Source: Sphingobacteriales bacterium 16-39-50
GTDB lineage: Bacteria > Bacteroidota > Bacteroidia > Sphingobacteriales > Sphingobacteriaceae
NCBI GenBank assembly: GCA_002257025.1
Contig: NCHA01000030.1
Coordinates: 1-48,836 of the forward strand
DNA: 48,836 nt
Reading direction: 5' to 3'
Position numbers and translations under genes: made by a program. Positions 1 through 8,206 of this stretch are shown here, in pieces (the first letter of the stretch is position 1; every line of letters begins with the position of its first letter). Below the pieces are notes generated by a model, which was not told the DNA's origin, did not search any database, and saw only the letters and a list, made by a program, of their open reading frames with translations.

Positions 1-68
1 CGGAGTCGTATGGCTTAAAAACAGGTGTGCTTCCCATACCTTTAAAATACGAAAATCGCCTGAAATAA
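1..68 (+). CDS. C-terminal end of an unidentified protein (partial)
   Basis: An open frame enters from the left edge (first full codon at 3) and stops at TAA 66-68. It gives a 21-residue tail ending LKYENRLK. It precedes a hairpin and faces the convergent repeat-protein gene, which fits a real gene end. The tail is too short to assign a family, and it could also be a chance open frame. Confidence 0.4.
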   Translation, partial: ESYGLKTGVLPIPLKYENRLK

Positions 69-72
69 AAAA

Positions 73-99
73 GAGGCTGCCTACTTTTGAGACAGCCTC
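73..99 (-). terminator. Rho-independent terminator of the VAPF-repeat gene
   Basis: Arms GAGGCTG (73-79) and CAGCCTC (93-99) form a perfect 7-bp stem. Read on the minus strand, the hairpin is followed by TTTTTTATTTC, a good U-tract. It therefore most likely ends the minus-strand gene stopping at 144. It may also slow transcription from the left-edge gene on the plus strand, where the tail is less U-rich. Confidence 0.7.
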
Positions 100-143
100 A
101 TTAAAACAGAGGAAAATAACATTTAGAACCTATTCTTCAATAT

Positions 144-560
144 TCAAATTTCGGGTGCAACTTCTTCCGGATTTCCCCAAACGAATGGTGCAACAGGCAC
201 ATTTGCGTTTTCTGCTTTAATATTTTTCAATGATTCAGGAGCGGTTTCATTAGGACTTCCCCATACAAATGGTGCTACAGGTACATTCAGATTCCTAAAT
301 CCTTTAACTGATTTCATAGAATCAATTATATCATCAGGGCTACCCAATACAAAAGGTGCCACGGGTACTTTTGCAAATCTTGCTTTTACAAATCTCAAGC
401 CTTCAGGAGCCAGATCGTCTGGGCTGCCCCATATAAATGGTGCTACAGAAACCATCGATTTAGGCAGGTCATTTGAGAATTCTGAACTTTTAACCCCTGC
501 ATTAATATTCAGAGAAAATGCCATTAAAATTACTGTGCTAAGTGCGAATATTGTTTTCAT
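144..560 (-). CDS. Secreted protein with four 28-residue VPVAPFVWG repeats
   Basis: Unrecognised small secreted protein of 138 residues. ATG at 560 is chosen because it begins a clean signal peptide (MKTIFALSTVILMAFSLN, likely cut after INA about residue 21); an upstream frame extension to 617 has no signal features. The mature part is almost entirely four repeats starting at residues 37, 65, 93 and 121, an exact 28-residue period. The core is V-P/S-V-A-P-F-V/I-W/L-G-S/N-P, followed by two acidic or polar residues, then APE and a Leu/Lys-rich spacer. Codons for the same core residues differ between repeats (for example VPVAPF is spelled differently in repeats 2, 3 and 4), which suggests selection on the peptide rather than recent DNA duplication. 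No Cys and no catalytic motif are visible. Function is unknown; binding, structural or processed-peptide roles are only inference. Confidence 0.8.
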   Translation of the reverse strand: MKTIFALSTVILMAFSLNINAGVKSSEFSNDLPKSMVSVAPFIWGSPDDLAPEGLRFVKARFAKVPVAPFVLGSPDDIIDSMKSVKGFRNLNVPVAPFVWGSPNETAPESLKNIKAENANVPVAPFVWGNPEEVAPEI

Positions 561-587
561 GTTTTTGTTTTTTATTTGATTGTTGAC

Positions 588-595
588 CAAATGTA
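588..595 (-). promoter_or_regulatory. Candidate -7 box for the VAPF-repeat gene
   Basis: Minus-strand TACATTTG matches the Bacteroidota -7 consensus TAnnTTTG and lies 27 nt before the ATG at 560. No clear TTG -33 element is seen at the usual 19-21 nt spacing. The leader before the ATG is A-rich and lacks a Shine-Dalgarno sequence. Confidence 0.4.
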
Positions 596-725
596 CCCTG
601 CTAATCAAAGCCGGCATATACCTTTCTGGCAGGATATAGCAACAATTCGGTGAGCGCAGGAAAACTGTCGGTAAAAAACCTTCGGCTTAGATATCTGATT
701 TACTACAAATGAGAATCGATTTATG

Positions 726-733
726 TAGTTTTG
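726..733 (+). promoter_or_regulatory. Candidate -7 box for glutaryl-CoA dehydrogenase gene
   Basis: TAGTTTTG fits TAnnTTTG and sits 14 nt before ATG 748. This supports 748, rather than the in-frame ATG at 709, as the start, because 709 would lie upstream of the promoter. No -33 TTG is evident. Confidence 0.4.
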
Positions 734-747
734 AAAAAACCAATTAT

Positions 748-1968
748 ATGCAAAATCAGGATCCGGAAATGAAAGATATTCACAAGTCATCTAAGAAAGA
801 TCTTTATGAAGCACCAGATTATTTTCTGGTTGATGATCTTTTAACCGAGGAACATAAACTCATACGTGATGCTGTAAGGACATGGGTAAAAAAAGAAGTG
901 AGTCCGATCATTGAAGATTTTGCCCAAAGAGCTGAATTTCCAAAACACCTGATTCCAGGACTTGCCTCGTTGGGTGCCTTTGGACCTACTATACCGGTTA
1001 ATTATGGTGGAGCCGGGTTAGATTATATTTCTTACGGACTGATTATGCAGGAGATTGAGCGTGGTGATTCAGGGATCCGGTCGACGGCATCGGTTCAGGG
1101 ATCTTTGGTTATGTATCCGATATATGCTTATGGTTCAGAAGAGCAAAAAACAAAATTTCTGCCTAAACTGGCATCCGGCGAATTTCTGGGATGTTTTGGA
1201 TTGACAGAACCGGACCATGGTTCAGATCCGGGAAGTATGATCACCAATATTAAAGATATGGGTGATCATTACGTTTTGAACGGATCAAAAATGTGGATTT
1301 CAAATTCACCCTATGCCGATATTGCAGTTGTCTGGGCTAAAGATGAACAAGGCATTATCAGAGGATTGATTGTTGAAAAAAGTATGGAAGGCTTTTCTGC
1401 CCCGGAGATCCATGGCAAATGGAGCCTTAGAGCTTCGGCTACCGGAGAACTGGTATTCAATAATGTTAAAATACCCAAAGAAAATATATTCCCGAATATA
1501 AGCGGAATTAAAGGCCCTTTGGGATGTTTAAACCAGGCGCGTTATGGAATAGCCTGGGGTGCCTTGGGTGCCGCTATGGATTGTTATGATACTGCTCTGC
1601 GTTATTCCAAAGAGCGAATGCAATTCGGAAGGCCAATAGGCGGATTTCAGCTTCAGCAAAAGAAACTGGCTGAAATGATCACTGAGATCACCAAAGGGCA
1701 GCTATTGGCCTGGCGACTTGGAGTACTCAAAAATGAAGGCCGTGCAACACCTGCGCAGATATCAATGGCAAAAAGAAACAGTGTCGAAACAGCCATAAAT
1801 ATTGCCCGTGAAGCAAGACAGATCCTGGGAGGTATGGGGATAACGGGTGAGTATCCGGTAATGCGCCACATGATGAATCTGGAATCGGTTGTAACCTATG
1901 AAGGCACCCACGACATTCACTTATTAATCACAGGAATGGATATTACCGGATTGAATGCATTTCAATAG
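748..1968 (+). CDS. gcdH: Glutaryl-CoA dehydrogenase (decarboxylating)
   Basis: FAD-dependent acyl-CoA dehydrogenase, 406 residues, likely oxidising and decarboxylating glutaryl-CoA to crotonyl-CoA in lysine/tryptophan catabolism in the cytoplasm. The N-terminal and middle acyl-CoA dehydrogenase domains are followed by the C-terminal four-helix domain. The stretch SGIRSTASVQ (Arg about 111) corresponds to the substrate-carboxylate Arg of glutaryl-CoA dehydrogenases. TYEGTHDIH near residue 385 carries the catalytic Glu at the position typical of this subfamily rather than of short-chain enzymes. LTEPDHGSDPGSM is the flavin-region signature. Start 748 is preferred over ATG 709 because of the promoter box between them; ATG 769 is a third option. 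The gene stands alone and is convergent with the sialidase-like gene 10 bp downstream. Confidence 0.88.
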   Translation: MQNQDPEMKDIHKSSKKDLYEAPDYFLVDDLLTEEHKLIRDAVRTWVKKEVSPIIEDFAQRAEFPKHLIPGLASLGAFGPTIPVNYGGAGLDYISYGLIMQEIERGDSGIRSTASVQGSLVMYPIYAYGSEEQKTKFLPKLASGEFLGCFGLTEPDHGSDPGSMITNIKDMGDHYVLNGSKMWISNSPYADIAVVWAKDEQGIIRGLIVEKSMEGFSAPEIHGKWSLRASATGELVFNNVKIPKENIFPNISGIKGPLGCLNQARYGIAWGALGAAMDCYDTALRYSKERMQFGRPIGGFQLQQKKLAEMITEITKGQLLAWRLGVLKNEGRATPAQISMAKRNSVETAINIAREARQILGGMGITGEYPVMRHMMNLESVVTYEGTHDIHLLITGMDITGLNAFQ

Positions 1969-1978
1969 GCTCTAAAGC

Positions 1979-3112
1979 TTAACGGTATATCCAATCCAGA
2001 CTGAGTCTTCTGATATAGGAGTTTTGTAGCCCCAAACCAACCCCATACCCAAGCAATACATGTGATTTGGTGAAATGGATTGCGGTATAACAAAACATTC
2101 CATTGGGGTCCTCCTCTATATTTTTAATTTTTTGCCATGATCTTCCCTCATTTTTTGAAACTGCAATGGTTAAGGGACTTCGTTTACTCTTAAAATAACC
2201 CGGGCCGGATGCACCGTTATTATTCCAGACCAGTAACAGGTCACCTGTATTTGGTATTCTTTTTATTGAAGCAGGTGATATCGGAGAAGGGATTGCTGAA
2301 GGTTCTGCCATAGTCCAAGTCAAGCCCTCATCCTCTGAAAAACTCTGGTATTGTGTACCACCACTTGCTCTCATATACACCATTAATTTCCCTCTTTTCA
2401 ACTCAAGCAAACCTGGTTCCTGAGTAATAATACTGTCAGGCGTCAATACAGAATCTCCCGCATGCCAGCTTAGTCCATTATCATCAGAGTAATAACATAG
2501 GATTGTGCCTTTATTCTTCCAAGGTATTTCAGGAGTTTTATGTAAAGATGCCGGAACCAGAATCCGGCCAGATTTTAACTGCACAATCCGATCATTATTT
2601 ACGACAAAATATCCCTTTTTATCCTGAATAATTGCTTTTGGATCAGTCCATGTTTTACCCTCATCCTCTGAGAGCCTTAGTTGAGGTATACAATCACTTA
2701 AAGAATTCTTTCGCGCATATACTAGGGCAATCTTGCCATTTTTAAGACGAAGCAACGAAACAGACATCACATTCATAACCCCTTCTTTGTCAACAATGAC
2801 CTGATCGTCTTTAGTCCAGCTGACTCCCTCATCAGCAGAATAACGTCCAACCAATTGTGCTGGTGCATGATCGCTGCCTGAACCTCCGATAAAACGACTA
2901 TAGACAAAAAGTATCCTGCCGTCTTTCAATTCAATAAAATCTCCCTCGCTGTTTCGTGGATTATCCTTAGATGAATTAATCTGATGAACCAGCATATTTC
3001 CTGAATTTTTATTTGGCTGCGCCATCAAAAATCCGGTACCAACAAATCCCAGAATAAAAAATAGAAAGCACGATCTCAATGAGGCGATACTATTATAAAA
3101 TGATTTGCTCAT
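1979..3112 (-). CDS. Secreted BNR/Asp-box sialidase-family protein
   Basis: 377-residue exported protein of the sialidase superfamily (BNR_2-like six-bladed propeller). Start ATG 3112 is chosen because it has AAGG just upstream and begins a signal peptide (hydrophobic run LRSCFLFFILGFVGTGFL, cut near MAQ). The alternative start 3142 is a GTG. Five Asp boxes of the S-x-D/N-x-G-x-S/T-W type are visible: SADEGVSW, SEDEGKTW, SDDNGLSW, SEDEGLTW and SKNEGRSW. Several Arg residues typical of the active site occur, such as NPRNSEGDF and GRILVPAS, but the classical FRIP motif of GH33 sialidases is not evident. Substrate could be sialic acid or another sugar or glycan. It is preceded by the lysA terminator, so it is probably a single transcription unit. 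Confidence 0.8.
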   Translation of the reverse strand: MSKSFYNSIASLRSCFLFFILGFVGTGFLMAQPNKNSGNMLVHQINSSKDNPRNSEGDFIELKDGRILFVYSRFIGGSGSDHAPAQLVGRYSADEGVSWTKDDQVIVDKEGVMNVMSVSLLRLKNGKIALVYARKNSLSDCIPQLRLSEDEGKTWTDPKAIIQDKKGYFVVNNDRIVQLKSGRILVPASLHKTPEIPWKNKGTILCYYSDDNGLSWHAGDSVLTPDSIITQEPGLLELKRGKLMVYMRASGGTQYQSFSEDEGLTWTMAEPSAIPSPISPASIKRIPNTGDLLLVWNNNGASGPGYFKSKRSPLTIAVSKNEGRSWQKIKNIEEDPNGMFCYTAIHFTKSHVLLGYGVGLGLQNSYIRRLSLDWIYR

Positions 3113-3163
3113 TTTCCTTGAATTGAATAAAGATTTAAACACCAGGACTTGCTACGCAATAAA

Positions 3164-3193
3164 AAAGCCCATTTCAATAAAGATATGGGCTTT
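3164..3193 (-). terminator. Terminator after lysA
   Basis: AAAGCCCAT (3164-3172) pairs perfectly with ATGGGCTTT (3185-3193) around a 12-nt loop. On the minus strand it is followed by TTTTTTATTG. It lies 30 nt past the lysA stop and separates lysA from the sialidase-like gene. Confidence 0.8.
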
Positions 3194-3223
3194 CTTTCAA
3201 AAACTTATAAATTGTCATACCAT

Positions 3224-4375
3224 TCAGGAGTAAACAGATCTTACCCGCTCCCTAAGGTTATATCCTGAAGCCATCACTTCACCGTATGCACCTGCTGATC
3301 TGATTGCTATAATATCTCCGCGCTTTGATTCAGGTAATTCAACTTCCTTTCCAAAGCAATCGGTACTTTCACAAATAGGGCCGACAACATCATATGAAAC
3401 TATGGAATTTGCAGAATCTGCAGTAATGTTTTCAATCTTATGATAAGCCTGATATAGGGCAGGGCGCATCAATTCAGTCATTCCGGCATCCAGAACCAAA
3501 AAATTCTTCTTCAATCCATTTTTCACATAAAGTATTCGGCTGATCAGGCTTCCGCACTGAGCAACCAGAGCTCTTCCCAGTTCAAAATGAACTTCCTGAC
3601 CAGTCCTGCGCTCAAGGAATCTATCATAGATTTCAAAAAAACTCATAAAATCATTGACTGCATTTTCATCAGGATGATGATAATCCACTCCGAGTCCTCC
3701 GCCGACATTCAATACCTTAAGATCGAAACCACGCTCCAGAAACCAGGTATTAAGCTCATTAACTTTCAGACAGAGACTTTTAAATACGTCCAGATTCGTA
3801 ATCTGAGATCCCACATGAAAATGGATTCCAATCAATTCAAGATTTGAACATCTTTTAAGTTCCTCAACACATGCGGGTAATTCCCATTGATTCACACCAA
3901 ACTTATTCTCTTCCAGTCCTGTAGTGATGTACTGATGAGTATGGGCATCCACATTTGGATTGATCCGTATTGCAACCCTTGCCTGCTTGCCTTGTTTTAA
4001 GGCAAGTTCATTGATTACTCCAAGTTCCTGAACGGATTCAACATTGAAACAATAAATATTATTGTCCAATGCTTCATTGATCTCCCTGTCTGACTTGCCA
4101 ACACCTGCAAAAACAACCTTTCCGGGATCGAAACCAATTTCAATTGCCTTTTTAACCTCATTTCCACTTACACAATCAGCCCCGAAACCCGATTTTTGAA
4201 TGGCCTTCAAGATCTGTTCATTGAAATTGGCCTTAAGTGCATAATGCACATGGAATGCAAACTTCTCAGAAGCCGCTTTGCAGGACATTAGAGTCTGATC
4301 CAACACATTCAGATCATAATAATAAAATGGCGTTTCTAAATTCTGGAAACGGGCAACTGTATCCCTGCTAAACAT
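3224..4375 (-). CDS. lysA: Diaminopimelate decarboxylase
   Basis: PLP enzyme of 383 residues that converts meso-diaminopimelate to L-lysine, the last step of lysine synthesis. The alanine-racemase-type barrel comes first, with the PLP lysine in HYALKANF (Lys48). It is followed by GADCVSGNEV, HFHVGSQI, the glycine-rich phosphate site LNVGGGLGVDY, and ELGRALVAQCG. The C-terminal beta domain carries GPICESTDCFG (the Cys-Glu pair at the dimer active site) and GAYGEVMASGYN. Length is slightly short for the family but complete. It lies 36 nt downstream of lysC on the same strand, so the two likely form an aspartate-to-lysine operon. The final part of the pathway is thus coupled to the committing kinase. 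Confidence 0.93.
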   Translation of the reverse strand: MFSRDTVARFQNLETPFYYYDLNVLDQTLMSCKAASEKFAFHVHYALKANFNEQILKAIQKSGFGADCVSGNEVKKAIEIGFDPGKVVFAGVGKSDREINEALDNNIYCFNVESVQELGVINELALKQGKQARVAIRINPNVDAHTHQYITTGLEENKFGVNQWELPACVEELKRCSNLELIGIHFHVGSQITNLDVFKSLCLKVNELNTWFLERGFDLKVLNVGGGLGVDYHHPDENAVNDFMSFFEIYDRFLERRTGQEVHFELGRALVAQCGSLISRILYVKNGLKKNFLVLDAGMTELMRPALYQAYHKIENITADSANSIVSYDVVGPICESTDCFGKEVELPESKRGDIIAIRSAGAYGEVMASGYNLRERVRSVYS

Positions 4376-4387
4376 ATAAATTCTCTA

Positions 4388-4404
4388 ATCCGCCTTGGGC
4401 GGAT
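4388..4404. repeat. Small palindrome in the lysC-lysA gap
   Basis: ATCCGCC and GGCGGAT form a 7-bp stem around TTG in the 36-nt spacer between lysC and lysA. It resembles the other short GC-rich palindromes in this window and may tune the two messages. There is no U-tract, so it is unlikely to be a full terminator. Confidence 0.5.
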
Positions 4405-4411
4405 GCTAATT

Positions 4412-5719
4412 CTATTCAAATAAACGATTGTGTAATGACCTCAGTGCTTCAACCTTATCTCCATCATTAATCAGAAGGGAAATATTAAAATGGCTCCCAC
4501 CGTAAGAGATCATACGGATTGGAATATGTTTCAGGGCTTCAAGCACCCGGGCAGCAAAGCCGTGCTTATCTGCACCAAAATCACCTACCACACAAACAAT
4601 TGTTTGATTATAATCAACCTCAACCGTTCCGAAATTATTAAGTTCTTTAATTATCTCTGCAAGATTACTAATATCATCAATCGTTACTGATACGGCCACT
4701 TCTGAAGTAGTGATCATATCAATTGGTGTCTTATAACGCTCGAATATTTCAAAAACTCTTCTCAAAAATCCATAGGCAAGAAGCATTCTGCTGGATTGAA
4801 TTTTAATTGCGGTGATTCCGTCTTTTGCAGCTATGGATTTAATTTTACCACGTTCACTGTCATTCGTAATCAAAGTTCCGGAAGCTTTAGGTTCCATTGT
4901 ATTCAATAAACGTACCGGAACTTTAAATTTCTGCGCAGGAAAAACACTTTGAGGATGCAGGATCTTTGCACCGAAATAAGCAAGCTCGGCAGCCTCATCG
5001 AATGATAATCTTGCAATAGGTTTGGTTCCTTTTACGATACGCGGATCGTTATTATGCATTCCATCAATATCTGTCCAGATTTGTACCTCCTCAGCTCGAA
5101 TAGCAGCACCAATCAATGAAGCAGTGTAATCACTACCCCCTCTTCTTAAATTATCTATCTCACCAAACGAATTACGGCAGATATAACCTTGTGTTATGAA
5201 AAGGTTAGTCTCAGGGTCAAGCAATGGTTGAATATGTTCACTGATGAAATCAATTACCGGCTCATTGTCCTCATCAATTTTCATAAAGACCAAAGCAGGG
5301 AGTAATTTTGATTTCACTCCTATCTCTGTAAGATAAAAATGATACAGGGTAGTTGAAATAAGTTCACCCTGTGCCAAAATGATCTTTTCTTCAATAGCTG
5401 TGAAATGTGCATTGGCAAATGAAGAAATCAGATTGAAGTGATAATCAATCAGATTTTTCCCATTTTCTAATCCCTCATCCGAAGAAAATAGCTCTTTTAT
5501 GAACAGATCATATTTAGCCTTCAGTATAGCTGTTAGTTCTGCTGCCTTTGATTTATCAGCAGCAAGATAAGCCTGTGATATCTCCAGCAGGCTGTTTGTG
5601 GTTCCTGATACTGCCGAAAGTACAACAATCTGTCTTTCTTCAGGGTTTATAATGTCTAATAATTTTTTGATCCTTTCCGGACTTCCAACCGATGTTCCTC
5701 CGAACTTTAGTACCTTCAT
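4412..5719 (-). CDS. lysC: Aspartate kinase (monofunctional)
   Basis: 435-residue kinase that phosphorylates L-aspartate to open the aspartate family pathway (lysine, threonine, methionine and diaminopimelate). The N-terminal amino-acid kinase domain begins KVLKFGGTSVGSPERIK. RRGGSDYTASLIGAAI near residue 200 binds substrate, and WTDIDGMHNNDPRIV follows. The last ~150 residues form paired ACT domains (around SRMLLAYGFLRRVFEIF and VVGDFGADKHGFAARV), the usual site for end-product feedback. No homoserine dehydrogenase domain is fused. It is first gene of lysC-lysA and divergent from the phosphohexomutase gene. No lysine riboswitch-like structure is apparent in the 166-bp upstream gap. Confidence 0.93.
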   Translation of the reverse strand: MKVLKFGGTSVGSPERIKKLLDIINPEERQIVVLSAVSGTTNSLLEISQAYLAADKSKAAELTAILKAKYDLFIKELFSSDEGLENGKNLIDYHFNLISSFANAHFTAIEEKIILAQGELISTTLYHFYLTEIGVKSKLLPALVFMKIDEDNEPVIDFISEHIQPLLDPETNLFITQGYICRNSFGEIDNLRRGGSDYTASLIGAAIRAEEVQIWTDIDGMHNNDPRIVKGTKPIARLSFDEAAELAYFGAKILHPQSVFPAQKFKVPVRLLNTMEPKASGTLITNDSERGKIKSIAAKDGITAIKIQSSRMLLAYGFLRRVFEIFERYKTPIDMITTSEVAVSVTIDDISNLAEIIKELNNFGTVEVDYNQTIVCVVGDFGADKHGFAARVLEALKHIPIRMISYGGSHFNISLLINDGDKVEALRSLHNRLFE

Positions 5720-5885
5720 TTATGCTTGAATTTTAGATTGCAGCAAATGATTTTTATACTTGTGCAATGAGAGGCTAAAATTAGGAAAAAGCATCCTATT
5801 TTTTACAATGAACAGAATAAAATTTGGCAGCAAAAATTCTTAGGAAAAAGAAGACAATAATGCCTGATAATAAAATATAGAATCC

Positions 5886-7622
5886 ATGAAAGAGCTAGAA
5901 ATCTCTGTTTTAAATAAGATCAATAACTGGCTTCAGGGAAGCTATGATGAAGCCACAAAAAAGGAAATCAGTGATTTGCTGGAATCTCAATCATTTCCTG
6001 AGCTAACCGATTCGTTCTATAAGGATCTCGAATTTGGAACCGGTGGTCTTCGCGGTACTATGGGGCATGGTTCTAACCGCATCAATAAATATACCATTGG
6101 AACTGCAACCCAGGGATTATGCAATTATCTGCTCAGGAAATATCCCGGTGAAAAGATTAGTGTTGCGATTGCCCACGACAGCAGAAACAAATCCGATTAT
6201 TTCGCAAAAATCACAGCTGAGGTATTCTCAGCCAATGGAATACATGTTTATTTCTTCAGGGAACTTAGGCCAACACCTGAACTTTCATTTGCTATCCGAC
6301 ACCTTGGATGCCGAAGCGGTGTAATGATTACTGCATCACATAACCCAAAAGAATACAATGGATATAAGGCCTATGGCTCAGATGGAGGACAATTCAAATC
6401 GCCTGATGATCAAATGGTTATGGATGAAGTTTCAGCCATAAACGATATAAATGAAGTTAAGTTCGATAGAATTGATAAAAATATTGAGTACATCGCAGAG
6501 GAGATTGACGAATTATATTTAAAAAAGATTAAAGAACTTTCTGTTTCTCCTGAAGCTATTCAAAGGCAAAATGATCTCAAAATTGTCTTCTCACCTATTC
6601 ATGGCACTGGTATTACCCTGGTTCCTGCTGCGTTAAAACGCTTCGGATTTACCAATGTGACTATTGTCGAAGAACAGGCAGTACCGGATGGAAATTTCCC
6701 TACCGTGATTTATCCAAATCCGGAAGAGAAGGAAGCTTTGTCCTTATCAATTGCTAAAGCTTCAGAAATTGATGCTGACCTGGTACTTGCCACCGACCCG
6801 GATGCCGACCGGGTGGGTATTGCGGTAAAGAATAATGAAGGTGAATTCATTTTGCTTAACGGCAATCAAACCGGAAGCCTCCTGATCAACTATTTATTAA
6901 GTGCATGGGAGCAAAAAGGTAAACTCACAGGGAATGAATACATTGTATCTACAATAGTAACCACCAAACTGATTGGAGATATTGCAGAATCGAAAAATGT
7001 AAGTTTCTATGAAACTCTCACCGGTTTCAAATGGATAGGAGCTTTGATAACAGAACTGCAGGGAAAGAAAACCTTCATTGCCGGTGGTGAGGAAAGTTAT
7101 GGTTATCTGGTTGGCGAACTTGTTAGAGATAAAGACGCAGTTATTTCCTGCGCTTTTATCGCAGAAATGGCAGCCTATTACAAGGATCAGGGCAGCAGCC
7201 TTTACCAGGCAATGCTTAAAATGTACCAAACCTATGGCTTTTATAAAGAAAAACTGGTTTCAATCACTAAAAAGGGTAAAACTGGCGCCGAAGAAATTAA
7301 ATCCATGATGGAACGATTTCGGTTCAATACTCCTTTGATCCTTGGTGGATCAAAAGTAGTTTGCCTCAAAGATTATGAGCTTGGAAAAGAAACAGATCTG
7401 ATCAGCGGAAGCTCTAAAAAACTGGATTTACCAAAATCTGATGTACTACAATTCATCACAGCCGATGGATGTATTGTGTCAGCAAGACCTTCCGGCACAG
7501 AACCAAAGATCAAATTTTATTGCAGTGTAAAAACTGCCCTTCCAGACATTAATGAATTTAGTATTAAGGACAAGCAGCTTGATGAAAAAATAGAACAAAT
7601 TATGCATGACCTGGCAGTATAA
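5886..7622 (+). CDS. Phospho-sugar mutase (phosphoglucomutase/phosphomannomutase)
   Basis: 578-residue alpha-D-phosphohexomutase interconverting hexose 1- and 6-phosphates, probably glucose and/or mannose. Four family domains are visible in order: the substrate loop GTGGLRGTMGHGSNRIN (about 51-67), the phosphoserine loop GVMITASHNPKEYNG with catalytic Ser151, the Mg-binding DPDADR (304-309), the sugar-specificity loop GGEESYG near residue 396, and the phosphate-binding RPSGTEPKIKFY near the C-terminus. The length is typical of the long PGM2/YhxB-like branch. Substrate preference cannot be told from sequence alone. The gene is monocistronic, and a weak hairpin with a T8 run follows it. Confidence 0.9.
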   Translation: MKELEISVLNKINNWLQGSYDEATKKEISDLLESQSFPELTDSFYKDLEFGTGGLRGTMGHGSNRINKYTIGTATQGLCNYLLRKYPGEKISVAIAHDSRNKSDYFAKITAEVFSANGIHVYFFRELRPTPELSFAIRHLGCRSGVMITASHNPKEYNGYKAYGSDGGQFKSPDDQMVMDEVSAINDINEVKFDRIDKNIEYIAEEIDELYLKKIKELSVSPEAIQRQNDLKIVFSPIHGTGITLVPAALKRFGFTNVTIVEEQAVPDGNFPTVIYPNPEEKEALSLSIAKASEIDADLVLATDPDADRVGIAVKNNEGEFILLNGNQTGSLLINYLLSAWEQKGKLTGNEYIVSTIVTTKLIGDIAESKNVSFYETLTGFKWIGALITELQGKKTFIAGGEESYGYLVGELVRDKDAVISCAFIAEMAAYYKDQGSSLYQAMLKMYQTYGFYKEKLVSITKKGKTGAEEIKSMMERFRFNTPLILGGSKVVCLKDYELGKETDLISGSSKKLDLPKSDVLQFITADGCIVSARPSGTEPKIKFYCSVKTALPDINEFSIKDKQLDEKIEQIMHDLAV

Positions 7623-7877
7623 TTCCTCATTGGAATTAAATTCAATAGCATTTTTTTTATTTGGAAATCTGCCAGAAATATCCTATATTGAATAGAATTT
7701 TATCGTAGTTTAACACCGGGAATTAGAAGTCCAGATAGCTCAGTTTTTCAAATTTTCTTAAAGTCGTTTAACTTTAAAGAAATATTCTCTCTGCAAGGCA
7801 ATTCAACAATTCAAGATCTTAGCCTAATCTATTTTCCTTCTGGAACAGAAGGGGAATTGTTCGTATCTCCTTCGTTC

Positions 7878-7949
7878 CAGTTCCGGGACAGTTCCGAGAC
7901 AGTTCCGGGAAGGATTCGGGAAAACCCTGGATGCTTCTCGAATCCTTCC
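7878..7949. repeat. Tandem 11-mers followed by long hairpin
   Basis: Three 11-nt units occupy 7878-7910. The arm 7908-7922 (GGAAGGATTCGGGAA) then pairs with 7935-7949 (TTCTCGAATCCTTCC): 14 Watson-Crick pairs and one G-T/wobble position, with a 12-nt loop. It could be a structured RNA, a repeat-derived element or a transcription barrier; no family is recognised. Confidence 0.6.
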
Positions 7950-8194
7950 TGAATGTTTCTCAAATCTTTTACAAATCTTTCACCGAAATGGGGTACCGCG
8001 TTATAGCCAATAGTCGAAAAGAATACAAAAAAATGTAATGCCAGGAATTTAAATTTGGGGCGGAATTTTCGTTTAAGTAAAACTAATCAATTTTTATTTT
8101 CCTGACGGAATAATTGGAAAAATGTAAAGAATCAAGAGCCGGGATAATTCAAGACAAATTTTCAATTTCAGGGCTTTCTACCCGCTAAACAAAG

Positions 8195-8202
8195 TATATT
8201 TG
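8195..8202 (+). promoter_or_regulatory. -7 box directly before sco (near-leaderless)
   Basis: TATATTTG is a perfect TAnnTTTG match. Only 4 nt (CAAT) separate it from ATG 8207, so transcription would start at or next to the start codon. No -33 TTG at normal spacing is visible. Confidence 0.5.
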
Positions 8203-8206
8203 CAAT

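Larger units (their letters stand above)
7623..8206. other. 584-bp intergenic region with structured repeats
   Basis: No gene is evident. A weak dyad plus T8 run (about 7630-7658) may end the mutase transcript. At 7878-7910 there are three tandem 11-nt units (CAGTTCCGGGA, CAGTTCCGAGA, CAGTTCCGGGA). They run directly into a 15-bp hairpin, 7908-7922 with 7935-7949. The rest is AT-rich up to the sco -7 box at 8195. Confidence 0.6.

Noticed and set aside
709..747. Start of glutaryl-CoA dehydrogenase at ATG 709
   Set aside because: The extension is not conserved-looking and would lie upstream of the -7 box at 726-733.
1653..1871. Minus-strand frame in the glutaryl-CoA dehydrogenase gene
   Set aside because: Lies wholly antisense to a conserved enzyme; no start context.
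5720..5885. Lysine riboswitch upstream of lysC
   Set aside because: The 166-bp gap is too short and lacks the conserved helices; nothing like it was visible.
7878..7910. CRISPR array
   Set aside because: The three 11-nt units are contiguous without spacers, and no cas genes are present.
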